Positions 42,071 through 49,898 of a stretch of DNA of 64,000 nucleotides are shown one piece after another. The DNA lies in NCBI GenBank assembly GCA_000720845.1, contig JODU01000019.1:62001-126000 (forward strand), in the 5' to 3' direction. The translations under genes were made by a program, and so were the position numbers. This DNA comes from Kitasatospora aureofaciens. GTDB lineage: Bacteria; Actinomycetota; Actinomycetes; Streptomycetales; Streptomycetaceae. The first letter of the stretch is position 1; each line of letters starts with the position of its first letter. The notes below the pieces were generated by a model that ran no database searches, was not told the origin of the DNA, and saw only the letters and a list, made by a program, of their open reading frames with translations.

Positions 42071-42823
42071 TCAGATCTCGTAGACCGCGCCCGTGGTGGC
42101 GACCTCCACCGCCCCGGCGTACGCCTCGCGCGCGTCGGCCAGGTTGACCGCGGGGTCGGTCCACGGGGGGATGTGGGTGAGCACCAGGCGCCGGGCACCG
42201 GCCCGGGCGGCGCTCTCGCCGGCCTCGCGTCCGTTGAGGTGCAGGTCGGGGATGTTCTCCTTGCCGTGCGTGAAGGCGGCCTCGCACAGGAACAGGTCGG
42301 TGTCGCGGGCGAGTTCGTCCAGCACGGGGGTGACACCCGTGTCGCCGGAGTACGTCAGTGAACGGCCGCCGTGCTCGACGCGGACCGCGTAGGCCTCCAC
42401 GGGGTGGGCGACGCGCTCGGTGTGCACGGTGAACGGGCCGACCTCGAAGGTGGAGGGCTTGACCGTGTGGAAGTCGAACACCTCGCTCATGGAGGATGCC
42501 GAGGGGGTGTCGGCGTAGGCGGTGGTCAGCCGGTGCTCGGTGCCCTCGGGTCCGTAGACCGGGAGCGGGGCGCAGCGGCCGCCGTCGTGCCGGTAGTAGC
42601 GCGCCACGAAGTAGGCGCACATGTCGATGCAGTGGTCGGCGTGCAGATGGCTGAGGAAGATCGCGTCGAGGTCGTAGAGACCGCAGTGGCGCTGCAACTC
42701 GCCGAGGGCACCATTGCCCATGTCGAGGAGCAGCCGGAAGCCGTCGGCCTCGACGAGGTAGCTCGAGCAGGCCGATTCCGCGGACGGGAACGACCCCGAG
42801 CAGCCGACGACGGTGAGCTTCAT
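42071..42823 (-). CDS. Metallo-beta-lactamase-fold hydrolase (RNase Z/PhnP-like)
   Basis: Protein of 250 residues from MKLTVVGCSGS. Metal site FLSHLHADHCIDMC (HxHxDH), a later His in TERVAHPVEAYAVR, Asp in YSGDTGVTP, and a final His in VLTHIPPWTDP. Overall shape fits the RNase Z-like branch of MBL hydrolases (phosphodiesterase or cyclic phosphate substrates). The start at MKLT is the family's usual N-terminus; the frame opens 23 codons further upstream without support. Confidence 0.92.
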   Translation of the reverse strand: MKLTVVGCSGSFPSAESACSSYLVEADGFRLLLDMGNGALGELQRHCGLYDLDAIFLSHLHADHCIDMCAYFVARYYRHDGGRCAPLPVYGPEGTEHRLTTAYADTPSASSMSEVFDFHTVKPSTFEVGPFTVHTERVAHPVEAYAVRVEHGGRSLTYSGDTGVTPVLDELARDTDLFLCEAAFTHGKENIPDLHLNGREAGESAARAGARRLVLTHIPPWTDPAVNLADAREAYAGAVEVATTGAVYEI

Positions 42824-43027
42824 GAAGCAGAAACCTCCGCTGGCGCGTGTGGAGAGACGGGGGTCGTGCGGTCCGTCGAGCGTAAGGCGCAAAACCTGCG
42901 GTCGCTCCTCCGCCAGGGGCCGTTGTGGGCGAACTCACCTGCGGGATCACCGGTTCGGCTGGAAGCGGGGAGTGCGGGGCCCTGGAAGGGGCGCGCGGTT
43001 GTGGCGCGCGCCGGTACCGTCGTCGTT

Positions 43028-43492
43028 ATGCACACGTCCTGGTGGCTCGTCTTCGCGGCGGTGGTGCTGCTCGCGCTCGTCGCCACGGTCGTCGACGGCT
43101 GGGGCCGCGGCCGGCGGCCTCCCCGGCAAGGCGGCGTACGGCGGCCGCCGGGGCGTCCCCGGGAGCCGGGAGGGCGGACGGTCCGGCCGCGGCCCGCGGA
43201 GATCTGGTGGGCGAACGTGCCGTACGAGGACTCCGGCGGCGCGAAGGACCGGCCGTGTCTGGTGCTCTCGGTGCGCGGGCGGCGGGTGCTGGTCGCGAAG
43301 ATCACCACGCGTCACCGGGACGGGCCGGCCGGGGTGATCACGCTGCCGCCGGGCTCGGTCGGCGACGCGCGGGGGCGGACGAGCTACCTGGAGACCGGCG
43401 AGCTGCGCGAGGTGCCGGTGGGTGACTTCCGGCGCCGGGTGCGGGTGGTGGACCCGGCCCTGTGGGACCGGGTCCGTCACCTCGCCGAGTAG
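43028..43492 (+). CDS. Membrane-tethered PemK/MazF-like protein
   Basis: Protein of 154 residues. One N-terminal membrane helix (WWLVFAAVVLLALVATVV), an Arg/Pro-rich linker, then residues 57-154 with the PemK/MazF-like barrel: RPAEIWWANVPYEDSGGAKD, RPCLVLSVRGRRVLVAKITT, VITLPPGSV, SYLETGELREVPVGDFRRRV. PemK/MazF toxins cleave mRNA, but this one has a membrane anchor and no antitoxin gene beside it, so it may be a domesticated or non-toxic relative. It ends seven bases from the convergent cysM stop. Confidence 0.75.
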   Translation: MHTSWWLVFAAVVLLALVATVVDGWGRGRRPPRQGGVRRPPGRPREPGGRTVRPRPAEIWWANVPYEDSGGAKDRPCLVLSVRGRRVLVAKITTRHRDGPAGVITLPPGSVGDARGRTSYLETGELREVPVGDFRRRVRVVDPALWDRVRHLAE

Positions 43493-43499
43493 GGCCGCC

Positions 43500-44450
43500 T
43501 CAGGCCCAGAGCTGTCCCTGGAGGGTCTCGATGGCCTCTTCGGTGGTGGCCGCGGTGTAGACGCCGGTGGAGAGGTACTTCCAGCCGCCGTCGGCGACGA
43601 CGAACACGATGTCGGCGCTCTCGCCGGCCTTCACCGCCTTCTTCCCGACGCCGATCGCGGCGTGCAGGGCCGCGCCGGTGGAGACGCCCGCGAAGATGCC
43701 CTCCTGCTGGAGCAGCTCACGGGTGCGGGTGACCGCGTCGGCGGAGCCCACCGAGAAGCGGGTGGTGAGCACGGAGGCGTCGTACAGCTCGGGTACGAAG
43801 CCCTCGTCGAGGTTGCGCAGGCCGTAGACCAGGTCGTCGTAGCGCGGTTCGGCGGCGACGATCTTCACGTCCGGCTTGTGTTCACGCAGGTAGCGGCCGA
43901 CGCCCATGAGCGTCCCGGTCGTCCCCAGGCCCGCGACGAAGTGCGTCACGGAGGGCAGGTCGGCGAGGATCTCCGGGCCGGTGCCGGCGTAGTGGGCGCC
44001 GGCGTTGTCCGGGTTGCCGTACTGGTAGAGCATCACCCAGTCCGGGTGCTCGGCGGAGAGTTCCTTGGCGACCCGTACGGCGGTGTTGGAGCCGCCCGCG
44101 GCCGGGGAGGAGATGATCTCCGCGCCCCACATGGTGAGCAGGTCCCGGCGTTCCTGGGAGGTGTTCTCGGGCATCACGCAGACGATGCGGTAGCCCTTGA
44201 GTCTGGCGGCCATGGCCAGGGAGATGCCGGTGTTGCCGCTGGTCGGCTCCAGGATCGTGCAGCCCTTGGTGAGGCGGCCGTCCTTCTCCGCCTGCTCGAT
44301 CATGTGGAGCGCGGGGCGGTCCTTGATCGAGCCGGTCGGGTTGCGGTCCTCCAGCTTGGCCCAGATCCGGACGTCGTGGGACGGCGAGAGCCGCGGCAGG
44401 CGCACCAGGGGGGTGTTGCCCACCGCGGCCAGCGGGGAGTCGTAGCGCAT
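43500..44450 (-). CDS. cysM: Cysteine synthase CysM (CysO-dependent)
   Basis: PLP enzyme of 316 residues. The PLP lysine lies in NPTGSIKDRPALHMIEQAEK, the phosphate loop in EPTSGNTGISLAM and the PLP-binding Gly loop in VAGLGTTGTLMG. It is closer to mycobacterial CysM, which uses O-phosphoserine and CysO thiocarboxylate, than to CysK. Context is decisive: cysO starts immediately upstream (six bases between), with mec further up. Confidence 0.94.
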   Translation of the reverse strand: MRYDSPLAAVGNTPLVRLPRLSPSHDVRIWAKLEDRNPTGSIKDRPALHMIEQAEKDGRLTKGCTILEPTSGNTGISLAMAARLKGYRIVCVMPENTSQERRDLLTMWGAEIISSPAAGGSNTAVRVAKELSAEHPDWVMLYQYGNPDNAGAHYAGTGPEILADLPSVTHFVAGLGTTGTLMGVGRYLREHKPDVKIVAAEPRYDDLVYGLRNLDEGFVPELYDASVLTTRFSVGSADAVTRTRELLQQEGIFAGVSTGAALHAAIGVGKKAVKAGESADIVFVVADGGWKYLSTGVYTAATTEEAIETLQGQLWA

Positions 44451-44456
44451 CGCCGA

Positions 44457-44735
44457 TCAGGCCATGCCGCCGGCCACCGCCGGCAGGATCGTGATGCTGT
44501 CGCCGTCGCCGAGCTTGGTGTTGATGCCGTCAAGGAAGCGGACGTCCTCGTCGTTCAGGTAGACGTTGACGAAGCGGCGGAGCTGCTCACCCTCGACGAT
44601 GCGGGCCTGGATGCCCGTGTGCCGGGTCTCGAGGTCGGCGAAGAGCTCGGCGAGCGTGTCCCCGGTGCCCTCCACCGCCTTCTGGCCGTCGGTGTACTGG
44701 CGGAGGATGGTCGGGATGCGGACCTCGATGGCCAT
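44457..44735 (-). CDS. cysO: Sulfur-carrier protein CysO (ThiS/MoaD-like) with two-residue tail
   Basis: Ubiquitin-fold protein of 92 residues from MAIEVRIPTI. Family pattern: LRQYTDGQKAVEGTGDTLAE, RFVNVYLNDEDVRFLDGINT, GDSITILPAVAGGMA. Active carriers end in Gly-Gly; here two residues (Met-Ala) follow the diglycine, so proteolytic trimming would be needed before thiocarboxylation. Mec, the JAMM peptidase gene just upstream, is the obvious candidate. It supplies sulfide to CysM. Confidence 0.93.
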   Translation of the reverse strand: MAIEVRIPTILRQYTDGQKAVEGTGDTLAELFADLETRHTGIQARIVEGEQLRRFVNVYLNDEDVRFLDGINTKLGDGDSITILPAVAGGMA

Positions 44736-44779
44736 GGCTGAGTGCTCCTGTCGGAAGTTTGTCGTGGGTTCGTAGGGCG

Positions 44780-44806
44780 CGCGGCGGCACACGTCAGCAC
44801 GCCGCG
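44780..44806 (-). promoter_or_regulatory. GC hairpin between cysteine leader peptide and cysO
   Basis: CGCGGCG and CGCCGCG arms (7 bp) around a 13-base loop, 29 bases after the leader-peptide stop and 45 bases before the cysO start. Well placed for ribosome-mediated attenuation or control of cysO translation. Confidence 0.5.
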
Positions 44807-44834
44807 GCTCACGGCCGTACGGCGGCAACGAAGA

Positions 44835-44930
44835 TCAACAGATGGCGCTTTTCAGCCTGCACAGGTCGACGTGCAGCCGCGCCACGAGCAGCGTGCCCGG
44901 CGCCTTTTCGCTCACGTCGAGAAGAACCAT
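44835..44930 (-). CDS. Putative cysteine leader peptide (31 aa)
   Basis: MVLLDVSEKAPGTLL then VARLHVDLCRLKSAIC. The ending R-L-H-V-D-L-C-R-L-x-S-A-x-C is a pattern I recall as a conserved leader peptide before sulfur and cysteine genes in actinobacteria. It has two Cys codons, one of them last before the stop, and stands alone between mec and cysO. Ribosome stalling at the Cys codons when cysteine is scarce would affect the downstream hairpin and cysO/cysM. A longer frame through it is not coding. Confidence 0.75.
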   Translation of the reverse strand: MVLLDVSEKAPGTLLVARLHVDLCRLKSAIC

Positions 44931-45009
44931 GGGCTCATCGTATCGATTCCCGGTCCGGCATCCGGAGTGTGATCTCACCTGACGGACTCTTTTCGTCCGA
45001 AGTGCGAGA

Positions 45010-45432
45010 TCAGTACGCCTCCACGACCTTGACCTCCTCCTCCGTGACCTCGCCCTCCACGATGCGGAACGAGCGGAACTGGAATTCACCGGCACCGTCG
45101 GTGTCCGCGGTGGAGACGAGGACGTAGTGGGCGCCGGGCTCGTTGGCGTAGGAGATGTCGGTGCGGGAGGGGTGGGCCTCGGTGGCGGTGTGGGAGTGGT
45201 AGATGACCACCGGCTCCTCGTCGCGGTCGTCCATCTCGCGGTAGAGCTTGAGGAGGTCCTGCGAGTCGAACTCGTAGAAGGTGGGCGAGCGGGCGGCGTT
45301 GAGCATCGGGATGAACCGCTCGGGGCGGCCCTCGCCGACGGGACCGGCCACCACGCCGCACGCCTCGTCGGGGTGGTCCTCGCGCGCGTGGGCGACGATC
45401 TGGTCGTACAGGGCCTGGGTGATGGTCAGCAT
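45010..45432 (-). CDS. mec: JAMM/MPN+ metallopeptidase Mec
   Basis: Protein of 140 residues from MLTITQALYD. The JAMM zinc site is intact: an early Glu in HPDEACGVVAG, then YHSHTATEAHPSRTD (H-S-H with S-x-x-D). Mycobacterial Mec cleaves the CysO-cysteine adduct to release cysteine, and related JAMM enzymes trim the tails of sulfur carriers. It lies 79 bases upstream of the leader peptide on the same strand as cysO and cysM. Confidence 0.93.
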   Translation of the reverse strand: MLTITQALYDQIVAHAREDHPDEACGVVAGPVGEGRPERFIPMLNAARSPTFYEFDSQDLLKLYREMDDRDEEPVVIYHSHTATEAHPSRTDISYANEPGAHYVLVSTADTDGAGEFQFRSFRIVEGEVTEEEVKVVEAY

Positions 45433-45450
45433 GCGGCCAGGATAAGCAGA

Positions 45451-45489
45451 CGGGCTCCCCCGTACCGGTGGGTGGTACGGAGGAGCCCG
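45451..45489 (-). terminator. Hairpin between permease gene and mec
   Basis: CGGGCTCCCCCGTACC pairs with GGTACGGAGGAGCCCG (15 of 16 pairs) around a 7-base loop. It lies past the stop of the amino-acid permease and before mec. Confidence 0.7.
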
Positions 45490-45599
45490 TATACCGGACA
45501 TCCTGAGCGGTGGCCGTGGGGACGCCACGAGCGTTCCCGGTGGCCGGACGTCCTGGGGTGCGCGCGAAGGCGCAGGTCAGCGGCGTTTCGGTGGGTCCG

Positions 45600-47027
45600 T
45601 CAGCCGATCTTCTCGAACTCCGGCTCGCCGGGCCGCTCGGTGATCTGCGGGTTGCGGCTCTTGAGCACCGCCCAGCCGATGCCGAGGGCGACCGCCCAGC
45701 CGGCCATCACGTACAGGCAGACGCGGGCGTCGGCGTCGTAGGCGATGAGGCAGGTGACGAAGAGCAGGAAGGCGATGGCGATGTAGGAGCACACCGAGCC
45801 GCCGGGCGCCGGGAAGGACGAGGCGGGCAGCCGGCCCGCGACGACCTTGCGGCGGTAGAGCACGTGGCTGATCAGGATCATCAGCCAGGTCCAGATGCCG
45901 GCGGCGGTGGCGACGGAGGTGACGTAGCCGAAGGCCTTCTCCGGGACGAGGTAGTTCAGGACCACGCCGATGGCCATGAAGACCACCGAGACGGCGATGC
46001 CGATGGCCGGGGTCTTCGTCGAGGACAGCTTGTTGAAGACCCTGGGGGCCTCGCCGTTGTCCGCGAGGGTGCGCAGCATGCGGCCCGTGGAGTACATGCC
46101 GGAGTTGCAGGACGACAGGGCGGCGGTGAGCACGACGAAGTTGACGATGCCGGCGCCGGCCGGGATGCCGATGACCGCGAAGGCCTCCACGAAGGGGCTG
46201 ACGCCCTCGGCGAACTCGGTCCACTTGACCACCGCCAGGATGACGGTGAGGGCGCCGACATAGAAGAGGGCGATGCGCCAGGGCAGGGTGTTGATCGCCT
46301 TGGGGAGGGTCTTCTCCGGGTTCTCGGACTCACCCGCGGTGACGCCGACCAGCTCGACGGCGAGGTAGGCGAACATGACGCCCTGGAGGGTCATCAGGGA
46401 CGAGCCGATGCCCTTGGGGAAGAAGCCGTCGAACTCCCACAGGTTGGAGACGGCGGCGGTGTCGCCGGCCTGGCTGAAGCCGAAGGTGAGGACGCCGATG
46501 CCGATCACGATCATGCCGATGATGGCGGTGACCTTGACCATCGAGAACCAGAACTCGATCTCGCCGAACAGCTTCACCGAGATCAGGTTGGCCACGAACA
46601 GCAGGACCAGGAAGACCAAGGCCGAGACCCATTGCGGGATGTCCGGGAACCAGTAGTGGATGTAGATGGCGGCGGCGGTGAGTTCCGCCATGCCGGTGAC
46701 CACCCACATCAGCCAGTACGTCCAGCCGGTGAAGTAACCGAAGAAGGGACCGAGGAACTCGCGCGAGTACTCGGCGAAGGAGCCGGAGACGGGTCGGTAG
46801 AGGAGCAGCTCGCCGAGCGCCCGCATGATGAAGAAGATGATCACACCCGCGAGGGCGTACATGAGGATGATGCTGGGGCCGGCCTTGGCGATGTTGGCCC
46901 CGGCGCCCAGGAAGAGGCCGACGCCGATGGCGCCGCCGATCGCGATCATCTGGACCTGGCGGCTGTTGAGACCGCGCTCGTAGCCCTCTTCGGGGGCCTT
47001 GTCCGTGTCGACCTGCGCAGAGGTCAT
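45600..47027 (-). CDS. Amino-acid permease (APC superfamily, AnsP/GabP-like)
   Basis: Permease of 475 residues from MTSAQVDTD (ATG 47048 is an alternative). Twelve membrane helices with the family entry GLNSRQVQMIAIGGAIGVGL, the TM3 region ALGELLLYRPVSGSFAEYSR, and the conserved ELVGVTAGESENPEKTLPKA after TM6. Proton-coupled amino-acid uptake; relatives include proline, GABA and asparagine carriers, and I cannot choose between them. It is separated from mec by a hairpin. Confidence 0.93.
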   Translation of the reverse strand: MTSAQVDTDKAPEEGYERGLNSRQVQMIAIGGAIGVGLFLGAGANIAKAGPSIILMYALAGVIIFFIMRALGELLLYRPVSGSFAEYSREFLGPFFGYFTGWTYWLMWVVTGMAELTAAAIYIHYWFPDIPQWVSALVFLVLLFVANLISVKLFGEIEFWFSMVKVTAIIGMIVIGIGVLTFGFSQAGDTAAVSNLWEFDGFFPKGIGSSLMTLQGVMFAYLAVELVGVTAGESENPEKTLPKAINTLPWRIALFYVGALTVILAVVKWTEFAEGVSPFVEAFAVIGIPAGAGIVNFVVLTAALSSCNSGMYSTGRMLRTLADNGEAPRVFNKLSSTKTPAIGIAVSVVFMAIGVVLNYLVPEKAFGYVTSVATAAGIWTWLMILISHVLYRRKVVAGRLPASSFPAPGGSVCSYIAIAFLLFVTCLIAYDADARVCLYVMAGWAVALGIGWAVLKSRNPQITERPGEPEFEKIG

Positions 47028-47377
47028 GTGTGGTGCGCCTTTCTCCATGCCGATCCGGACCTTCGTCGGCCTCGGATCGGGTCTCGATCCCCCCGGATGA
47101 TGGAGCTGAGCGGGCCTCACATCCCGCTCGGTGCCTGGCCGGCGGTCTGCCGGCTCGGTGGCGCACCCGGCCGAACATTCGGGTGGTGTTCGCCGGGCGG
47201 TCGTGAAGATTTACCACGACGGCGGCGCTGATCACAGGGGCCGACTGTGACGTGTCCCACGGGGAGAGGCGGACAAAAGCCGCATCCGCGGGTCAAAAGA
47301 GGCGCGGCTTTGACGGGATCGTTATCCGGATTTGAGACTCCGCTGAGCGGACACGGAGAGTGACGAAACCGTCTTGT
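47028..47377. other. Upstream region of the amino-acid permease
   Basis: A 350-base stretch with no convincing gene, forming the permease leader. AAAGCCGC at 47276-47283 and GCGGCTTT at 47304-47311 form an 8-bp inverted repeat that may terminate the upstream DUF2017 gene. I saw no clear riboswitch. Confidence 0.45.
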
Positions 47378-47986
47378 TCAGGGCATAAGGGTGGCGACCA
47401 GCGACTCCTGGAGCCCCCCGAGCCACAGGTAGGCCATCACCATCGGCTTGCGCGGGTCCTCGTCGGGCAGCCGGTAGAGCAGGTCGGTGTCGTCCTCGTC
47501 GGCGATCTCCAGGCGGGAGCCGATCGCCAGGCGCAGGTCGTTCAGGGCGCGCAGCCACTGCTGGGACTCCTCGGGCGACAGTTTCAGCACCGCGCCCTCC
47601 TCGCCCGCCGACGCCGAGGAGAGGGCGTCCAGGGTGCGGACCACCGCCAGCGCGTTGTCCCGCTTGCCGGCCCGCAGGTCGTTCTCGGTGTAACGGCGGA
47701 ACTCCGCGGAGTGCGCCCGCTGCTCCTCGGCCTCCCGCGCCTGCGGGGCGCCCTCGGGGTCGCCGTACGCGTCCGGGAACAGCCGGCGCAGCACCGGGTC
47801 GGAGGGCGGCTCGCTCGGGCCCTCGGCGAACAGCTCGGCGAGCGGGTCGTCGGAGGCGTCCTCGGCGGGTCCCGGGCCGATCAGCTCCAGGAGCTGCACG
47901 GCCAGGGAGCGGATGATGGAGATCTCGACGTCGTCGAGCGCGACGGCCGCGCCGCCGCCGGGGAGCGGTTCGAATTGTCCGGGCAT
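47378..47986 (-). CDS. DUF2017 protein
   Basis: Protein of 202 residues. Start PGQFEPLPGGGAAVALDDVE with ISIIRSLAVQLLELIG; acidic middle; C-terminal helices LSPEESQQWLRALNDLRLAI, GSRLEIADEDD and MAYLWLGGLQESLV. DUF2017 occurs next to clpS throughout actinobacteria, as here (41 bases between). No enzymatic motif; its role with the Clp adaptor is unproven. Confidence 0.92.
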   Translation of the reverse strand: MPGQFEPLPGGGAAVALDDVEISIIRSLAVQLLELIGPGPAEDASDDPLAELFAEGPSEPPSDPVLRRLFPDAYGDPEGAPQAREAEEQRAHSAEFRRYTENDLRAGKRDNALAVVRTLDALSSASAGEEGAVLKLSPEESQQWLRALNDLRLAIGSRLEIADEDDTDLLYRLPDEDPRKPMVMAYLWLGGLQESLVATLMP

Positions 47987-48027
47987 GAAGGCGATTCAGC
48001 TGCTTCCGTCCTGCGGGCGGGCGTGGG

Positions 48028-48345
48028 TCATTTCCGGTCCTGCTGGAGGGTGGCCCACAGACCGTAGCCGTGCATGGCCTGTACGTCCCGTTCCATCTCC
48101 TCCCGGCTGCCGCTGGACACGACCGCCCGGCCCTTGTGATGGACGTCCATCATGAGCTTGGTGGCCTTGTCCTTGGAGTAGCCGAAGTACGTCTGGAAGA
48201 CGTACGTCACGTAGCTCATGAGGTTGACGGGATCGTTGTGGACGATCGTCACCCAGGGCACGTCGGGCTCGGGTACGGCGAAGACCTCCTCCGCCGACTC
48301 GGTCTTCTCGATCTCCATGGGTGCGGCTGCCGTCACACTGCCCAT
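48028..48345 (-). CDS. clpS: Clp protease adaptor ClpS
   Basis: Protein of 105 residues from MGSVTAAAPM (a start at MEIEKTE nine codons later is possible). Core motifs: VPWVTIVHNDPVNLMSYVTY, VFQTYFGYSKDKATKLMMDV, HHKGRAVVSSGSREEMERDV and a final GLWATLQ. It presents N-end-rule substrates to ClpAP/ClpCP. Divergent from pncB, with DUF2017 downstream. Confidence 0.95.
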   Translation of the reverse strand: MGSVTAAAPMEIEKTESAEEVFAVPEPDVPWVTIVHNDPVNLMSYVTYVFQTYFGYSKDKATKLMMDVHHKGRAVVSSGSREEMERDVQAMHGYGLWATLQQDRK

Positions 48346-48418
48346 GCTGCCACCACAGGGGGGCACCCGCACAAACGGGCCTGTGGCGGGCGCCACGCGA
48401 ACCGGACGGGCATCGAAA

Positions 48419-48433
48419 TCGTCAGACTGACGA
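48419..48433. promoter_or_regulatory. Perfect 15-bp palindrome upstream of pncB
   Basis: TCGTCAG-A-CTGACGA is a perfect odd palindrome ending 21 bases before the pncB ATG, in the divergent clpS-pncB region. A smaller inverted repeat TACGA-TCCG-TCGTA (48442-48455) lies between it and the start codon. It is a probable repressor site for the NAD salvage gene; the regulator is not identified. Confidence 0.65.
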
Positions 48434-48454
48434 AATGGGGGTACGATCCGTCGT

Positions 48455-49801
48455 ATGAACACAGCGGACCTTGGGCTGCCGGTGGACGTCCCCTCGACGG
48501 CGCTCTTCACGGACCAGTACGAGCTGACCATGCTCCGAGCCGCGCTGAAGGCCGGTACGGCCGGGCGGCGGAGCGTGTTCGAGGTCTTCACCCGGCGCCT
48601 GCCCGACGGCCGCCGGTACGGCGTCGTGGCGGGCACCGGCCGGGTGCTGGACGCGGTGGAGAACTTCCGCTTCGACGCGGGCGTCCTGCGCTTCCTGCGC
48701 GAACGGGGCATCGTCGACGAGGAGACCCTGGACTGGCTCGCCGAGTACCGCTTCCGCGGGGACATCTGGGGCTATCCCGAGGGCGAGGTGTACTTCCCGG
48801 GCTCGCCGATCATGCGGGTGGAGGGCACCTTCGGCGAGTGCGTGCTGCTGGAGACGGTGATCCTGTCCATCCTCAACCACGACTCGGCGATCGCGGCCGC
48901 CGCCTCCCGCATGTCCTCGGCCGCCGGCGACCGGCCGCTGATCGAGATGGGCGCCCGCCGCACCCACGAGCTGGCCGCCGTCGCCGCCGCCCGCTCGGCC
49001 TACGTGGGCGGCTTCGCGACCACCTCCGACCTGGCCGCCGGCTTCCGCTACAACATCCCCACCGTCGGCACCTCCGCCCACGCCTTCACCCTGCTGCACG
49101 ACCACGAGCGCGACGCCTTCCGCGCCCAGGTGGACGCCCTGGGCCGGGACACCACGCTGCTGGTCGACACCTACGACGTCGCCGAGGCCGTCCGTACGGC
49201 CGTCGAGGTCGCCGGGCCCGAGCTGGGCGCGGTGCGCATCGACTCCGGCGACCTGCTGCTGGTCGCCCACCGGGTGCGCCAGCAGCTCGACGAGCTGGGG
49301 GCCACCGAGACGAAGATCGTGGTCACCTCGGACCTGGACGAGTACGCCATCGCCTCGCTGGCGGCGGCGCCCGTGGACGCGTACGGCGTCGGCACCCAGC
49401 TGGTGACCGGCTCCGGGCACCCGACGGCCTCGATGGTCTACAAGCTGGTCGCCCGCGCCGAGTCCGGCGAGGAGGGGGCGCCGCTGGTGCCGGTGGCCAA
49501 GAAGTCCAGCGGCGGCAAGACGTCGATCGGCGGCCGCAAGTGGGCCGCGCGGCGCCTGGACGCGGACGGGTACGCCGAGGCCGAGGTGGTCGGCACCGGG
49601 CCGGTGCCGGACGCGCTGGCCGACCGGCAGCTCCTGGTCGAGCTGGTCAAGGGCGGCGAGGTCGTCGCCCGCGAGCCGCTGGACGCCGCCCGGGACCGGC
49701 ACGCAGCCGCCCGCGCCAACCTCCCGCTGTCCGCCACCCAGCTCTCCCGAGGGGAACCCGTCATTCCGACGGAGTACGCGCACGGGGGCTCGGGTAGCTA
49801 A
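48455..49801 (+). CDS. pncB: Nicotinate phosphoribosyltransferase
   Basis: Protein of 448 residues. Motifs: ALFTDQYELTMLRAALKAGT, RSVFEVFTRRLP, EMGARRTHELAAVAAARSAY, VGGFATTSDLAAGFRYNIPT, GTSAHAF, RIDSGDLLLVAHRVRQQLD and YGVGTQLVTGSG, covering the known active site including the autophosphorylated His region. It joins nicotinate to PRPP to give nicotinate mononucleotide in NAD salvage. The nicotinamidase gene follows on the same strand. Confidence 0.96.
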   Translation: MNTADLGLPVDVPSTALFTDQYELTMLRAALKAGTAGRRSVFEVFTRRLPDGRRYGVVAGTGRVLDAVENFRFDAGVLRFLRERGIVDEETLDWLAEYRFRGDIWGYPEGEVYFPGSPIMRVEGTFGECVLLETVILSILNHDSAIAAAASRMSSAAGDRPLIEMGARRTHELAAVAAARSAYVGGFATTSDLAAGFRYNIPTVGTSAHAFTLLHDHERDAFRAQVDALGRDTTLLVDTYDVAEAVRTAVEVAGPELGAVRIDSGDLLLVAHRVRQQLDELGATETKIVVTSDLDEYAIASLAAAPVDAYGVGTQLVTGSGHPTASMVYKLVARAESGEEGAPLVPVAKKSSGGKTSIGGRKWAARRLDADGYAEAEVVGTGPVPDALADRQLLVELVKGGEVVAREPLDAARDRHAAARANLPLSATQLSRGEPVIPTEYAHGGSGS

Positions 49802-49898
49802 AGCTGGTGCGGCCCCGCAAGGCCCGTATCAGCCCCGTTCCTCTGGCCCCCGCTCCCCGCTCCCGACCCACAGTCGACCCAGTCGAAGGACACCGACC

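Noticed and set aside
47028..47377. Riboswitch in the amino-acid permease leader
   Set aside because: I looked for lysine, glycine, SAM and T-box-like landmarks on the - strand and found none.
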